The notes under the pieces: model-generated
What the model saw: the letters and a program-made list of their open reading frames with translations, nothing else
Database searches by the model: none
What the model was told of the DNA's origin: nothing
Program-made: the position numbers and the translations under genes
Shown: one piece after another, positions 23,272 through 35,246 of the stretch
Numbering within the stretch: the stretch's first letter is position 1
Layout of the letters: every line of letters starts with the position of its first letter
Source of the DNA: Macrocystis pyrifera
Lineage: Eukaryota; Sar; Phaeophyceae; Laminariales; Laminariaceae
NCBI GenBank assembly: GCA_031763025.1
Contig: JASSKH010000006.1
Span: 13,729,479 to 13,793,478 of the forward strand
Reading direction: 5' to 3'
Length of the DNA: 64,000 nucleotides

Positions 23272-24053
23272 GGCTGTTTCCTATGCGGTTCGATTTCGAG
23301 TTTCAGATTTATATTTTTCGATCTCAAAAATGAATGACCTTTGCTTATGCAGTCCAAATATGCAAAATCCGACCGGAATTTTTTCGATCTGAGAATCCGA
23401 TGACCCAAGTCGTCCAAAATCCGACGACTTGGGTCATCAGATTTTCAAATCGAAAAATGGCATGATCTCTAAATTCAACATGTTATCCACGACAACAAAA
23501 ACAGCAGCAGAACGATCGATGAGTTGGATGTTGACACAGCAGCTGTATAGCGACGTTGGTTCGCGCCCGACGCTCGGGCGGCGGGCGGTGAGTCCCTCCG
23601 TGGCCAGACCACAGTCGGATGGCGCGGGCTCGGGCTCGGCCCTAGAGACCAAGAGAAGCGCACTCGGCACGCACCTCTCCGTGGATACGTACTCGTAGAC
23701 TACATACACTGCTGAGCAGCAGCAGTCAGTCACAAAATGAAACACAAAATACCAAGACAGGTTGACTCTAGCGCACTGGCCACCTCTCTTCGCCGCCAGA
23801 CCAGAGGCAGTCAGCCTTGGCTCGGACGCTTGGGTCCTACGCGCAGGGCAGCGTACCCAGCGCGTCTCATCGCGACGCCAAACCACAATAACAGGGTTCT
23901 CGGCGTTTGCTCGAATCTCTGCACGCACAATACTAAATCTGATTTTTCCGCATACATGGAAAGACTGCTGTTTCGATTTGCCAAAGTTCACATCTGAAAA
24001 TGCGATCGGGTCAAAATCTGAAGCTCAAAAATCGAACCGCATAGGAAACGGCC
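23272..24053. mobile_element. PIF/Harbinger-like (Tourist-type) TIR element, TTA target duplication
   Basis: The left end GGCTGTTTCCTATGCGGTTC and the reverse complement of the right end, GGCCGTTTCCTATGCGGTTC, form an inverted repeat of about 40 bp that continues through GATTT...GAG/GCTTCAGATTT. TTA flanks both sides (23269-23271 and 24054-24056), the 3-bp target typical of PIF/Harbinger. Inside, the minus strand has an ATG-started 184-residue frame (23991-23437) with no recognisable transposase motif. The + strand has a 16-bp-stem hairpin at 23399-23440. Confidence 0.75.
23437..23991 (-). CDS. Unknown 184-residue open frame inside the Harbinger-like element
   Basis: ATG-started, of normal residue composition with no long low-complexity run. 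The C-terminal part is rich in Ala, Pro and Ser. No DDE, Myb/SANT or nuclease motif is visible. It spans most of the element, so it may be a remnant of an element protein or chance; the function is not assigned. Confidence 0.3.
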   Translation of the reverse strand: MNFGKSKQQSFHVCGKIRFSIVRAEIRANAENPVIVVWRRDETRWVRCPARRTQASEPRLTASGLAAKRGGQCARVNLSWYFVFHFVTDCCCSAVYVVYEYVSTERCVPSALLLVSRAEPEPAPSDCGLATEGLTARRPSVGREPTSLYSCCVNIQLIDRSAAVFVVVDNMLNLEIMPFFDLKI

Positions 24054-25741
24054 TTACATCGGCTGCGCGGGTTCTACATTCCTGGAGAAGGAGTTCTTGT
24101 GTACGATACATACATCAGATGATAGTATAGCTCGGTGACTCCCTGTTGGCATGTACCAGGTTACCTGGTATCATACCCACATGTTGTCATCATACGCAGT
24201 GTACGCGCCAGCACCAAACGAGAAAGAACAATGTTCCGTTGCGACCAAATTTTGACACTTTTATTGTAGAGCTGCTGTGCCATGGTCCTGTGGCTCCGAG
24301 CCCTACACACCGCCCTCGAGGCGACTTTTCGAGGAAGCACAAGACCAAATTGTGCTACGGGTTCGTGGCCTACAGCCTCTGCTGTCTAGATACTCGCAGG
24401 CAGCTGGCGAGCTGCCTCAGACAAGCTCCGATTACTACAGCAGTACCCTCTGGTAGGACATAATGCTCGTACCGTTACGACCCTCATAATACTGCTGTGA
24501 GGAGCTGAGTGACAGAAGAATGCACCTGACTTCTCGAATTCTGCCCAGCGCTGATTGACCTCGCTCCTCTTCGTTCCACCGGGTCCTCCCGCAAAGAAGA
24601 CTTGCGGTGTAGGACAGCGGGCGGCGTGACCTGCGGCATAGTAATCGATGCGCGGCTGCGGTGTCTCTGGTGCGTGGTTGGAACAGTCCAACATCTCCGA
24701 CCGATCCCCGATCCCCGATGTACATCGTATTGGTATGGCTTCCAAGTATCACGAAACCCTTTATTTGTTTGGATTTTATTTTCGGTCAATGGGAGTCATT
24801 CCCATTGTTTTCGGTTTTGTTGAGTGTTTTCCCGTTTTCTGGACATGTTTTTTGCGAAATTTGCTAATTTGCGCCTTAATTTGCGAACGGAATATCGTAC
24901 GTTCAGTTCCGAACAACAGAAGCAGCAGAAATCGCGTTCAGTACACAGACAGCAGCAGCAGCGCGCTCCTGTCATTGCACCCGCGGACAGAGCAGAAGGG
25001 AGGAGAACAAGAAGAGCATTGATATGGAAACACAGCGGTCGACGGTGAGCAGCCGTAGACACGCGAAGAAAAAAAACAGCAACGAAATGTTCGATGTTGC
25101 CATTTTGTCATGAAAATGAAGATGATGACATAGACTGATAGAATGCTGAGAGTGCAAGAGGGAATAATGGTGTTGTTGAGGTTGTCCTGTGGTATACGCT
25201 AAGAGAGAGGGAGCGTGGTGTGGCTGCGGCGTCGCCCTACGTACGAGGGACCGCGTGGTCCGCGCCCATCCTTCGGGACAGATTACAGCACTACGTGATG
25301 CAGATCAATGTCACAGTTCGATCGACCAATCAATGTTGATGTTCGCTCTCAGCGAGCAGTAGTGTAGGGGTACTTCTGTGTAGTTATCTGCCAGGCTCGA
25401 GCCACTGCAACAACCATGGTTGCTTCACCCTGCACCTATCTATAAAAGTATCATACCTGGAGCAGCAGTGACATGGGCTACAATACTTGCAGTAAGTTGT
25501 GTTATCCTAATTGCTGCTGTCCCATACCCCCAACACGTACGTATCATATTCTCTTCGTTCGTACTCTAGCTACTTCTGTCGTAGTGTGGAAAAGCTGTGT
25601 GAAACTCCGAAGTTCCTCCCGTCATGCCGTTGGACGTTCGGCATCCCACTGGTTGCCAGCAAAGTTTTTGTTTGGACAAAATTATCCATAGAACGGTATA
25701 CCCGGGTTGTTCTTCGCCACTTGCCGGTATAGATGATAGAT

Positions 25742-28061
25742 ACAAGGCGCTTCGCTCCGCGGGCGGCCTACGCCACCCGCTACGCTCGCTCAGGAAGGAA
25801 AAGTACATCAAATTATGCGAAGCGGACAGAGATCCTTGATTGAATATTGTTTTTTCATGACTGCTGTAGTTGCAAACTGGCGACTTGATAACTCCGAGAG
25901 TCCCGCCGCCATGCTTAAGGAGAAAACAGCTCGGACGCCACATATGCTTCGCGTCGCGGGCGGTTTTCCGCTACGCTCGCTCACATGTCGTACGTACGTA
26001 CATACCCCAGGTAGGGTACTTATTTTCTTATTTAGAAATGCCCTGTGTCTGTACTCGTATGTACGAAAGATAAAGCACAGCACGGCACAGCAGCACAGCA
26101 AAAACACTGAAAATGAAACGAAAAATTCTGAAAAAAAAAAATCCCCGTCCCCTTTCGTGTAATAATTTACTGCCTGATTGGAACACCTTACACCGGTCAA
26201 AAATAAAAAAATAAAAAATAAAAAAAATCGAACAGCAGAGCTTCTCTCTCAGCCTCGTACGCCGCCCGCCCCTCTCGCAATGATCTCGCCACCGATTCGG
26301 TCCGGCAAAGCTGCCCTCACTCTCTGCCACAGTGAGCCCCGTCGCCCGCCTCGCGTGAGGCCCGGTGCTCACCGTGGCCGTGGTTCGCCAGCTCGACAGT
26401 GTTGGTGTTCAGCCTGCGTACCTCTCTCTTTGAGCTTCAAGCCTGGTCGCAAAAACAAGCACCGCTTGAATCTTATCTTGCAATCCCCAACGACCCTTAT
26501 AAACTCGTAGATACTCTATCAGAAACCACAAATGGAGACCAGACAGAGCCCATTCACCATTCATGCTTCCCTCGTGTCCCGAGGCACACGCGACGCCTAG
26601 CCACGAAACTGGCGACCACGCTCCTTGCAATCCCCTCTCTACCGGCCACCATCCGCCGACACCCGCGACGGCGCCGAGTTCGCCCGCGATGCCGTGCTCC
26701 GAGTACACGCACACACACGAAACGAAAGAAGAAAAAAGGAAAGAAGGACTGAAAGTGCCAAGAGAAATGGAGAAAACAAAGACCCGCTGGAAAGGTCCGG
26801 CAAGTAATAAAAGGAGGCGATTCCCAAGTGGGAGCTCTGAGAGGCCAGGGATGCACCAACCGAGCACGCTCAGAGATCGAGATACCTTTAAGTAGTTACA
26901 AGGCGCTTCGCTCCGCGGGCGGCCTACGCCGCCCGCTACGCTCGCTCAGGAAGGAAACATCAAATTATGCGAAGCGGACAGAGGTCCATGATTGAATATT
27001 GTTTTTTTTATGGCCCCTGTAGTTAGCTACAAACTGGCGACTTGATAATGCCAAGAGTCCCGCCGCCATGCTTCAGGAGAAAACAGCTCGGACGCCACAT
27101 ATGCTTCGCGTCGCGGGCGGTTTTCCGCTACGCTCGCTCACACGTCGTACATACGTACACACCCCAGGTAGGGTACTTATTTTCTTCTTTCGATATGCTC
27201 TGTGTCTGTGTACTCGTCGTATGTACGAAAGATAAAGCACAGAACGGCACAGCAACACAGCAAAAACAACGAAAATGAAACCGAAAAAATTCTAAAAGAA
27301 AAAAAATCCCCGTCCACTTTCGTGAAATAATTTACTACTTGAGTGGAACACCTTACACCAGTCAAAAAAAGAAAAAAAATGAAAAAAAGAAAAAATCTTA
27401 CAGCAGGGTTTCTCTCTCAGCCTCGTACGCCGCCCGCCCCTCTCGCGACCATCTCGCCACCGATTCAGTCCGGGTAAAGCTTCCCTCCCTCTCTTCCACA
27501 GTGAGCCCCGTCGCCCGCCTCTCGTGAAGCCCGGTGCTCACCGTGGACCTCGACGCAAGCTCGACAATGTTGGTGCTCATTCGGGGTACCTCCCTCTTGT
27601 GACTCTCAGCCCGGTCGCAAAAATAAGCACCGCTTGAATATTATCTTACAATCCCGAACGAATCTTAAATACTCGTACGTACTCTATCCAAAATCACAAA
27701 TGGAGGCCAGACAGAGCCTATTGATGCATCCCTCGTGTCTCGAGGCACACGCGACGCCTAGGCACGAAAGCGGCGACCGCGCTCCGTGCAACTCCCCCTC
27801 TACTCGCCAGCATCCGCTGACACCCGCGACGGCGCCGGGTTCGCCCGCGCAACCGTGCTCGGAGTACACGCACGCACACGAAACGAAAGAAGAAAAAAGG
27901 AAAGAAGGACTGAAAGTGCCAAGAGAAATGGAGAAAACAAAGACCCGCTGGAAAGGTCCGGCAAGTAATAAAAGGAGGCGATTCCCAAGTGGGAGCTCTG
28001 AGAGGCCAGGGATGCACCAACCGAGCACGCCCCAGAGATCGAGATATCTTTAAGTAGTTCT
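25742..28061 (+). repeat. Tandem direct repeat, two copies of about 1.16 kb
   Basis: Copy 1 (25742-26897) and copy 2 (26898-28061) both begin ACAAGGCGCTTCGCTCCGCG and end AGATCGAGATA-CTTTAAGTAGTT. Each starts with a GC-rich palindromic block (GCGGGCGGCCTACGCCGCCC in copy 2), has a second one about 220 bp in, then AT-rich and CT-rich parts. The last 150 bp is nearly identical; the middles differ by substitutions and small indels. Both strands have small matching open frames (e.g. minus MLGWCIPGLSELPLGNR) without a known domain. Confidence 0.85.
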
Positions 28062-28142
28062 ATGTACGAGTACCTGGTACCTGTACCAGGTACGCATCAC
28101 CAGGTATGTACTGCTCTACAAGGTATTAATACAGGTAGCACC

Positions 28143-28248
28143 AATCCGCCATAGTAAATAGGACCAAATTTTGTTATTAGTAGTAAAAATAGCGAAACAT
28201 ACAGGTTTTTGTGTATACCATAGGTCCTATTTGCTATGGTACCCCGTA
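28143..28248 (-). mobile_element. M1 MITE copy
   Basis: The left end is degraded (CCAATCCGCCATAG); the right end is intact. Confidence 0.75.
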
Positions 28249-28499
28249 ATAGTCCACCTTTTGTCGTCAGCGCTCATTGACCGAGCACTTCTGTGCCGCG
28301 ATCTACTAACTCATGCCACAAAACCCTACGGTACACTGAGGTTGGTTTTGACCGTTTTGTAGTCCTATTAATAGTGTCTCCGTACCCCTGTGCCTGGTGT
28401 TTGTTGTGGGACAATTGATGTTTCTTTGTGAAGAGGGACCACTCGCATCTCTTGTCAGCAAACGCCATGGCGTGGCAAGAACTCATTAATTACATGTTC

Positions 28500-28685
28500 A
28501 CGGATCATGTCATACCTCGCGGGCCGGGTCTGTCGGGTCAAATTGGCATGGCCCGCCCCGTGAGATTTTGAAAAGCGGCTGACCAACCCGACCCCGACCC
28601 CGACCCCCCGACCCGACCCGACCCGTGAGATGTCCAAAACCTCCTGGACCAGACCCGCGGGTCGTGTCATGACCCTTGAGGAGCT
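28500..28685 (+). repeat. R1 element
   Basis: CGCGGGCCGGGTC to CGCGGGTCGTGTCATGACCC with the TTTTGAAAAG and GTCCAAAACCTCC spacers. Confidence 0.7.
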
Positions 28686-28862
28686 CTGTATACTGCTACC
28701 GGCAACTGCCATCAGGGAGTACTCGACAGTATCCGAGACAGCTTGCTCAGCAGCAGCATGATTCATATAAAAGTAGGGTCCGTCCGTTCCATGCTCCTGT
28801 CGTAATCTGCCACCACGGAAGCAGGCTTGGCACCTTCACTCTTTTAGAACGGGACTACTACT

Positions 28863-28967
28863 ATTCCGGGGGTCCATAGTTAGTAGGACCTATGGTATAG
28901 GTAAAAACCTATATATTCACCTATTTTTACTATCACTAGTTGGTCCTATTTACTATGGTCCCGCGTA
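28863..28967 (+). mobile_element. M1 MITE copy
   Basis: Both ends present with substitutions; next to half of a P1 element at 28971. Confidence 0.8.
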
Positions 28968-28970
28968 CTG

Positions 28971-29012
28971 GCTTGTCCCCGAAACCGGACTGCAGTCCTA
29001 CAGCAGTACAAG
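28971..29012. mobile_element. P1 half copy
   Basis: CTTGTCCCCGAAACCGGACT followed by GCAGTCC, one arm only. Confidence 0.55.
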
Positions 29013-29166
29013 GGCTGAGACCACTTCTTATGCTAAAAAACAACCCGCACCACAGTAATTCCAGGCAGTTTGTGCCCCCAAAGGGTCAACACTTGGCGTC
29101 GTGGGCAGGACTACAGTACGTATGTCTCGACTTTGTTCGATTGTTTAAAAAAAATCAGGGTTGTTT

Positions 29167-29335
29167 ACAAGTCGGGTCAAACCTCTCGGGTCAGACCGGG
29201 TAGGATAAGGGTGACCCTACCCGGCCTGAGCCGACCCGACCCGACCCGACCCGACCCGACCCGACCCGACCCGTGATACTTGAAAAAATCCTGACCCGTC
29301 CAGCGGGTTGGGTGATGACGTCATGAGCCGCGAAC
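29167..29335 (+). repeat. R1 element
   Basis: Centre is eight or so ACCCG units at 29230-29272; spacer ATACTTGAAAAAATCC. Confidence 0.7.
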
Positions 29336-29434
29336 AATCCTGACGTGTTCCTGTGATGGCTTGCAATCGAGATGCCCCAGGTGCCGCTTTCCCCGCGTCC
29401 CCAGTCAGTGTACCGTGTACGAAGGATAAGGTTT

Positions 29435-29773
29435 CACACATCAGGTCATCATATCAGATCATCAAACCAGACTAACTGATCAGATCATCAGATCAGATCT
29501 TCAGATCATCAGACCATCAGATCGTCTACAGATCATTCCCGTCTCATGGTCTACACATTTCAGGGGCAGATGCATAGATTCCTGATATAGGTGTGTACCA
29601 GGTGGTGATGATCTACAGTAGAGCTGTATGTCGTGTTACCGACGTGGGTCTAGCATGTTGGATCTGTACTATACCGATCCTGCACAGCATGCCATAACGG
29701 CACAGATAGGATCTAGATGATCTGTAGATGATCTATCTGATCTGTCTGTACGTCATGATCCGTACGAGGTGTA
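29435..29773 (+). mobile_element. G1 element
   Basis: CACACATCAGGTC to GTACGAGGTGT with a short ATCAGATC-type array at the left. Flanks ATAAGGTT / ACAAGGCT match at 6 of 8 positions. Confidence 0.7.
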
Positions 29774-30055
29774 CAAGGCTTTCTCAGCGCTGATCACCAC
29801 GTGCTGACCACGCCCCTTTCCCTGGGCCCAAGGGTCGGCTTTTCCGCCGGATACCAGCATGCGGAAGGCCCGGCGCCTGCCTCATCGTCACTACGCTCTT
29901 AGCAAACTCTTAAATTAATAGCAAACATTGCTTACTCCGCCCGAAAACGATCACCTGTCTCATACAGGGGATTACGCCAATTTCCACGAGAGGAGTTGCC
30001 GTACCTTAACGACCTCCATAGCGGACCCCCAAAATACTATATCCTCGGCCGGAGC

Positions 30056-30083
30056 TAACCCTAACCCTAACCCTAACCCTAAG
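30056..30083 (+). repeat. Interstitial CCCTAA telomere-type repeat
   Basis: Four perfect CTAACC units. Confidence 0.8.
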
Positions 30084-30169
30084 TTTTCTTGTCGCCTCCA
30101 CGGACACGTCGGGGGGGGGTGGTGGCCGAGCTGCCCCCTATGCCGGATGTCTACTGTACCAAATAATTA

Positions 30170-30274
30170 TTACGGGGGACCATAGTTAATAGGACCAAAT
30201 ATTGTTAGCAAAAATAGGTAAATATATAGGTTTTTATGTGTAGCATAGGTCCTATTAACAATGGACCCCCGTGA
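30170..30274 (-). mobile_element. M1 MITE copy
   Basis: Both ends present; a solo end-like fragment follows at 30288-30320. Confidence 0.85.
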
Positions 30275-30481
30275 TACACTTTTTAGATACTACGGGGGAA
30301 CATAGTAATACATAATAACCAGAACGAAGCATGGTGTGCAAACATACGGCGATTGTTGTTTGTGCTGGTCCATCGTGGGGTTCTGATTTCTACCGCCTCC
30401 TGCGTCAACATATTTTTTCAACGACAAGCACCCCCCTTCCCCGTGACACGAACCCTCGCCACCTCTCTCCCCCCCCCCCCC

Positions 30482-30641
30482 CCCCCCCCCCGCGCGCCTT
30501 GCCCGCCCCGCGACCTAGCATCATTATTAACACCAACACACCACCAATACCAACACCATCACCAACCCCAATACCATCACTAACCCCAACCCCAATACCA
30601 GCACCAACACCAACACCACCACAGAAACCCTACCCCACGCC

Positions 30642-30674
<33 letters not shown>

Positions 30675-30830
30675 CGCCTTGCCCGCCCCGCGACCTAACA
30701 TCAATATTAACGCCACCACCACCACCACCACCACCACCATCACCAACCCCAATGCCATCACTAACCCCAACCCCAACCCCAACACCAAAACCAACACCAC
30801 CACCGCAACCCTACCCCACGCCAACCCGCA
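30482..30830 (+). repeat. Tandem duplication of an intron 3' end before the first kelch exon
   Basis: Two units of about 175 bp each begin with poly-C, then CGCGCCTTGCCCGCCCCGCG, an ATTATTAAC motif, CACCAA-type repeats and CCCTACCCCACGCCAAC. The second ends in CGCAG, the acceptor of exon 30832. The frame is open through both units on the + strand but is low-complexity (Pro/Thr/Asn), so coding is doubtful. Confidence 0.7.
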
Positions 30831-30831
30831 G

Positions 30832-32695
30832 CCTACCAAGCGGCGGCTACCGTCAGTCATCCCCGGAAGAACAGCAAGCCTCCTCCTCCTGGCCGGGGCC
30901 CTCTGCTCGGCGCACGCCACCTCCACGCGCTCCGCCCCGTCACCCGATACTAGCCCAGTTAGCCCTGCCGCGGCTACCCGGGGGAGGGGGGGGGCGTCAG
31001 CGACCGCCTCTGCCGCCAATAGACCTAGAGGGCTCCGCGAACATTCTGCGACTAGTGTGGGTGATACCAGCAGTGGCGGCAGCAGCAGTGCTAATGGAGG
31101 GGGGAAGGGAGGAGGAGGAGGAGGAGGAGGGGGGAAAGGAGGAGGAGGAGGGGGCGGAGGAGGAGAAGGAGGAGCAGGTGGAGGAGAAAGGGATGGAGTC
31201 CTTCCTTTGCCGAAAATCCCGTTTTGTCGAGCCGGCGCGGACGTGGTGGACATGTGGCTGCCTGTGTGGGACCCCGACAACCAGGTCGTCGAGACGGCGA
31301 AGCGCGTCGTCGTCTTTGGAGGGAAAGGGTGAGAGCTAGCCCAACGGGAGGGGGGGGGTAGGGGGAGGGGGGGGGGAGGAGCGGACTCATTTGTTACTTG
31401 TCTTACTCACTTGACCATTGATGAATCCATTTCGAGACGGAACAAACACATAGGGGGGCAGGAGTGGGGGCTAGGTGAAGGGGGGGGGGGGGGGGGGGGG
31501 GGGGGTGAAGGGCTGTGGGGGTGGGGGGGGATGCATGTCGAGGGCTATAGGTGAGAGGGAGAGGGAGGCGGGGTTGATGGCTCCAGAGCAAGGGAGATAC
31601 GTGACGAGGGCTAGGCGAAAGGCATGGGGGGGGGGGGGGTAACTATTGAGGGCTAGGAGACAGAGAGAAAGGGGAGGTCTCCGTAAGGCGTTATGGAGTC
31701 GAGCTGGTGGAAGGCATGATGAAAGAAAAATCGGAGGTTTTCGGTCCGACGACACGGACCCCATACTCTATATTGTGTACTTTTGGATCTCCGCCCTTAC
31801 ATATTGAGAGCTGGTCATGGGTCGGGTCGGGTAAAGCCTCACTTGTCGGGTGGGTCGGATCGGGTCGGGTAAAAAAGGGTGACCCGATCCGTGAGAGTTC
31901 AAAAACCTCCTGTCCCGACCCGACCCGACCCTACCCTGCTCAACCCGACCCGCGAGTCCTTAAGCTCCCTGACCCGACCCGCGGATCGGGTCGTGACCCG
32001 CGAGAAGCACTGTATATTTTCTATAGGATATCCGGCTTTATCCGGCTCGAAAGAGTAAGGCGTGCCCTATACGAAGTGTTTTTAGGCGGCCTTGTAAACT
32101 GGAGGAGCGATTTTTTTTCTGCAACTGCGTTTTTGGCCGTATTATGTGCGTCTTGATTTTCGTCGTCGTCGTCGTCGTCGTTTCTTCTGGTGGTTCACGT
32201 TTTGTATAGGCTTGATCCGGCGTGTGTTGTCACGGGGTGGTGGACTGTTACACGTCAAGGGAAAAACCAAACCCAGCTGCCCTACTCCCCCCGCGTCCTA
32301 CTGTTGGTCGTGGCCATTGTTCTTCCTGCTGGTGGTCCTTCGTTGGTTTTTTTTTTTGCTTGATGCGGCGTTTTTGTCGCGGGATGGACTACTTGACGCC
32401 AAGAGCGGTCAACCAACTGCCCTACGGTCAGTACGTGCCTCCCTCCCTGACGTCTTGACTTTCCGTCGTCGTCGTTGTTGGTGTTACTGGTTTTGGGTTT
32501 TGCTTGGCTTGGTCCGGCGTTTTTTTTTTTTGTTTTTGTCGCAGAGTGGATTACTTCACGGCGAGGGCAGACAACCAGCTGTCCTACCTGTCGGACATGT
32601 GGGCGCTGCACATCACGAATACGGGGTTTCGATGGAACAAGGTTAGCAAGGGCGTTTCTTGTCTTTGACGGAGGTTGGGGAAATTTCGGGGGGGG

Positions 32696-32742
<47 letters not shown>

Positions 32743-35178
32743 TCATAGAGAACTGTAGCGCACCTGGTACCATAGAACTGCTTGCGAAAAATAGCGTGTT
32801 TCGTTGTTCTCGAAAGAGACCTTCTTGCTGCTGTTCTCGAAGAACGCTAGTTGTTCTCGAAGATGACTTGTTGTTGCTCTCCGGAGCACTTTGTTGTTCT
32901 CGAAGCGCGCTTGTTGTTCTCGAAGAGTGCTTGTTGCTCTCGAAGAGTGCTTGTTGCTCTCGAAGAGTGCTTGTTGCTCTCAAAGAGTGCTTGTTGCTCT
33001 CAAGGAGCACTTTGTGGTTGTTCTCGAAGCGAAGCGCATTTGTTGTTGCTCTCATTTATAGTCACGACCCGTAACCGCAGGAGAGGCTTCAGTAAAATAT
33101 TGGAGGTGGGAGAAAAGGAGTACCTGGTACTAATCATGGAAACAAGCTACCCGTATACAGCGGTGTAACTTGAGGGAAACCCGGCAAGCACAAAACTGGA
33201 CTGAAAATCAACGTAGCGCTCTGTCCCTAAATGAGGTTCGCTTTGATTGAGTATTGTTATACAACCTGTCCTTTTTTTCGACGAGAGAGTGGTATGTATC
33301 GTGCCAGCTATGCTCCACCAGGTACTTATCACCAGGCGTGTATTTGTAAAACTGTGTGGCCCATTGTAAAGCTGCAGGTGAAGATTATAGTGCGTTGTAC
33401 TGCCTACCATACCATGCTTTCGGGCTCTGCACCATATATCATGCTCACTGCTGTTGTACATCTGCGTTTATTTTGTCCTTCCTGGCCGCCTTTGTCGGCA
33501 CGTCTTGTGGCAGTGGGACAAATGATGGTAGGGTGGCGACCATGGGAGAATATGAGAACAGCAACAGCAATACCAACCAACTGCCCCTTCCTCCTCCTCT
33601 TCCTCCTCCTTCTTCGCCTACCCATGTTACGCACCGAAAACCGAAACGCTCCGACGCTGAAAATGAAACGGAGCAGGTCACCCCGCACGGGGACCTCCGG
33701 CCGTCGCCTCGCTGGCAGACCGGCCGAGCCGTGGCTTTCGACCAGAGGTAGGCGTGTTTTATGCGGGGTCGGTCTTTTCTTCTTTCGGTTGGTTGGTTGG
33801 TTGGTTGGTTGGTTGGTTAGTCACTTAGTTAGTTGATTGGTTGGTTGGGTGGTTACTCGGATGGTTTCTTGGCTTGCTGGCTTGATTGGTTGGTTGCGCG
33901 CGTGCTTTCTACATTGGCTCCATTGCCCCCATTGCTTGCTCCATTGCTCATTTGTTTGCTCTATTGCTTGCTTCTTTTATTTTGCCCCACTTGCTCTCTT
34001 ATTTGCCTTAACTGCTTGCGGGCTCGCTCGCTAAGTTTCTCCCCTTACGCGATTGCTTGATTGTTTGAATTCTCGCGTGCTTGCTTGTTGGCTTGCTCCT
34101 CCCCGACCCCCCCTCCCCACCCCCACCCAGGCACCCCCCTACCCATCCCTCTCCCCACCCGGCAGCCTCCAAACCCCCACCCCAACCTACCGCTGCTTGT
34201 CGACACCCCCCGCGTACCATGTCATCAAATTGGTCTTGCATCTGCTAATCTAGTTTGGTGATCTCCTATACGGTGACGATCAAACGACAAATGAGGTTGG
34301 GGGGACTATTGCTACCTTTTGGTATATTCACCGTGCAACCATCCCCCCTCGAGACAACCCCCAGCCCTGGTCGGTGAAAACCCGACGTACTCCGTCCCGG
34401 AATTCGTGGGGATTCGAGGGTCTGTGGTCATACGACGATGTACGGCCGCGCATGGCATCAGAAAAACCCCGTGCTTTAGCTCCGCTCAAGGGGTGTTATG
34501 GCATCACGTAGTGTATATGAGGTATATGGTACGGCACCCCCCGAGGCGATTACATCTACATATTAGAAGTAGTATACCCTTTGCCGTCTTGCGAAGTGGC
34601 CACACCGGAAAACAAGCCAATTGGCTTGACGCTTGTCATTCATACGCAATAACCTTACGCACGAGGTGCCGGAACGCGCTTCTCAAGCGCTTTCTATTTA
34701 CAGGGGGTCATGGTAAATAGGACCTACAGTACACACAAAAACCTAAATATTTCCATATTTTGACGAACAATATTTGGTCTTGTTAACTATGGTCTCCCGT
34801 GATAGTGTGGGATACACCTCGCCGAACACATTTACGTTTCGCGCCACGCTTGGTGTAAGCAACCACTGTCTCCGTGGCCGGTGAAAATCTCGACGAGTGC
34901 TCCTTCCCGGCATTGTAGGGATGCGAGGGTCTGTGGTCATGTACGACTGCGACCATGCATGACAAGAAGTCATTCTAGGGGTGCACGGATCTATAGTCAC
35001 GACTACGGCCATGCATGACAACGAGTACCCCCCCCCGCGCGCTTGAATCAAGCAATGCCTGCCTGGTCAGTGAAAACCCGACGTCCCGACATTGTAGGGA
35101 TGCGAGGGTCTATGGTCATACGGCCATTCATGAAATCGAGTACACCTCTCCTATTGAGTACACCCCCCCCCCCCCCCC

Positions 35179-35246
<68 letters not shown>

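Noticed and set aside
24386-24745. 119-codon minus frame
   Set aside because: Mixed composition but no domain, no splice signals and overlapping frames of equal quality.
30331-30831. ATG 30331 as the start of the kelch gene
   Set aside because: The frame to the signal-like region runs through two copies of a C-rich intron-end duplication and ends at a good CGCAG acceptor; kept only as an alternative.
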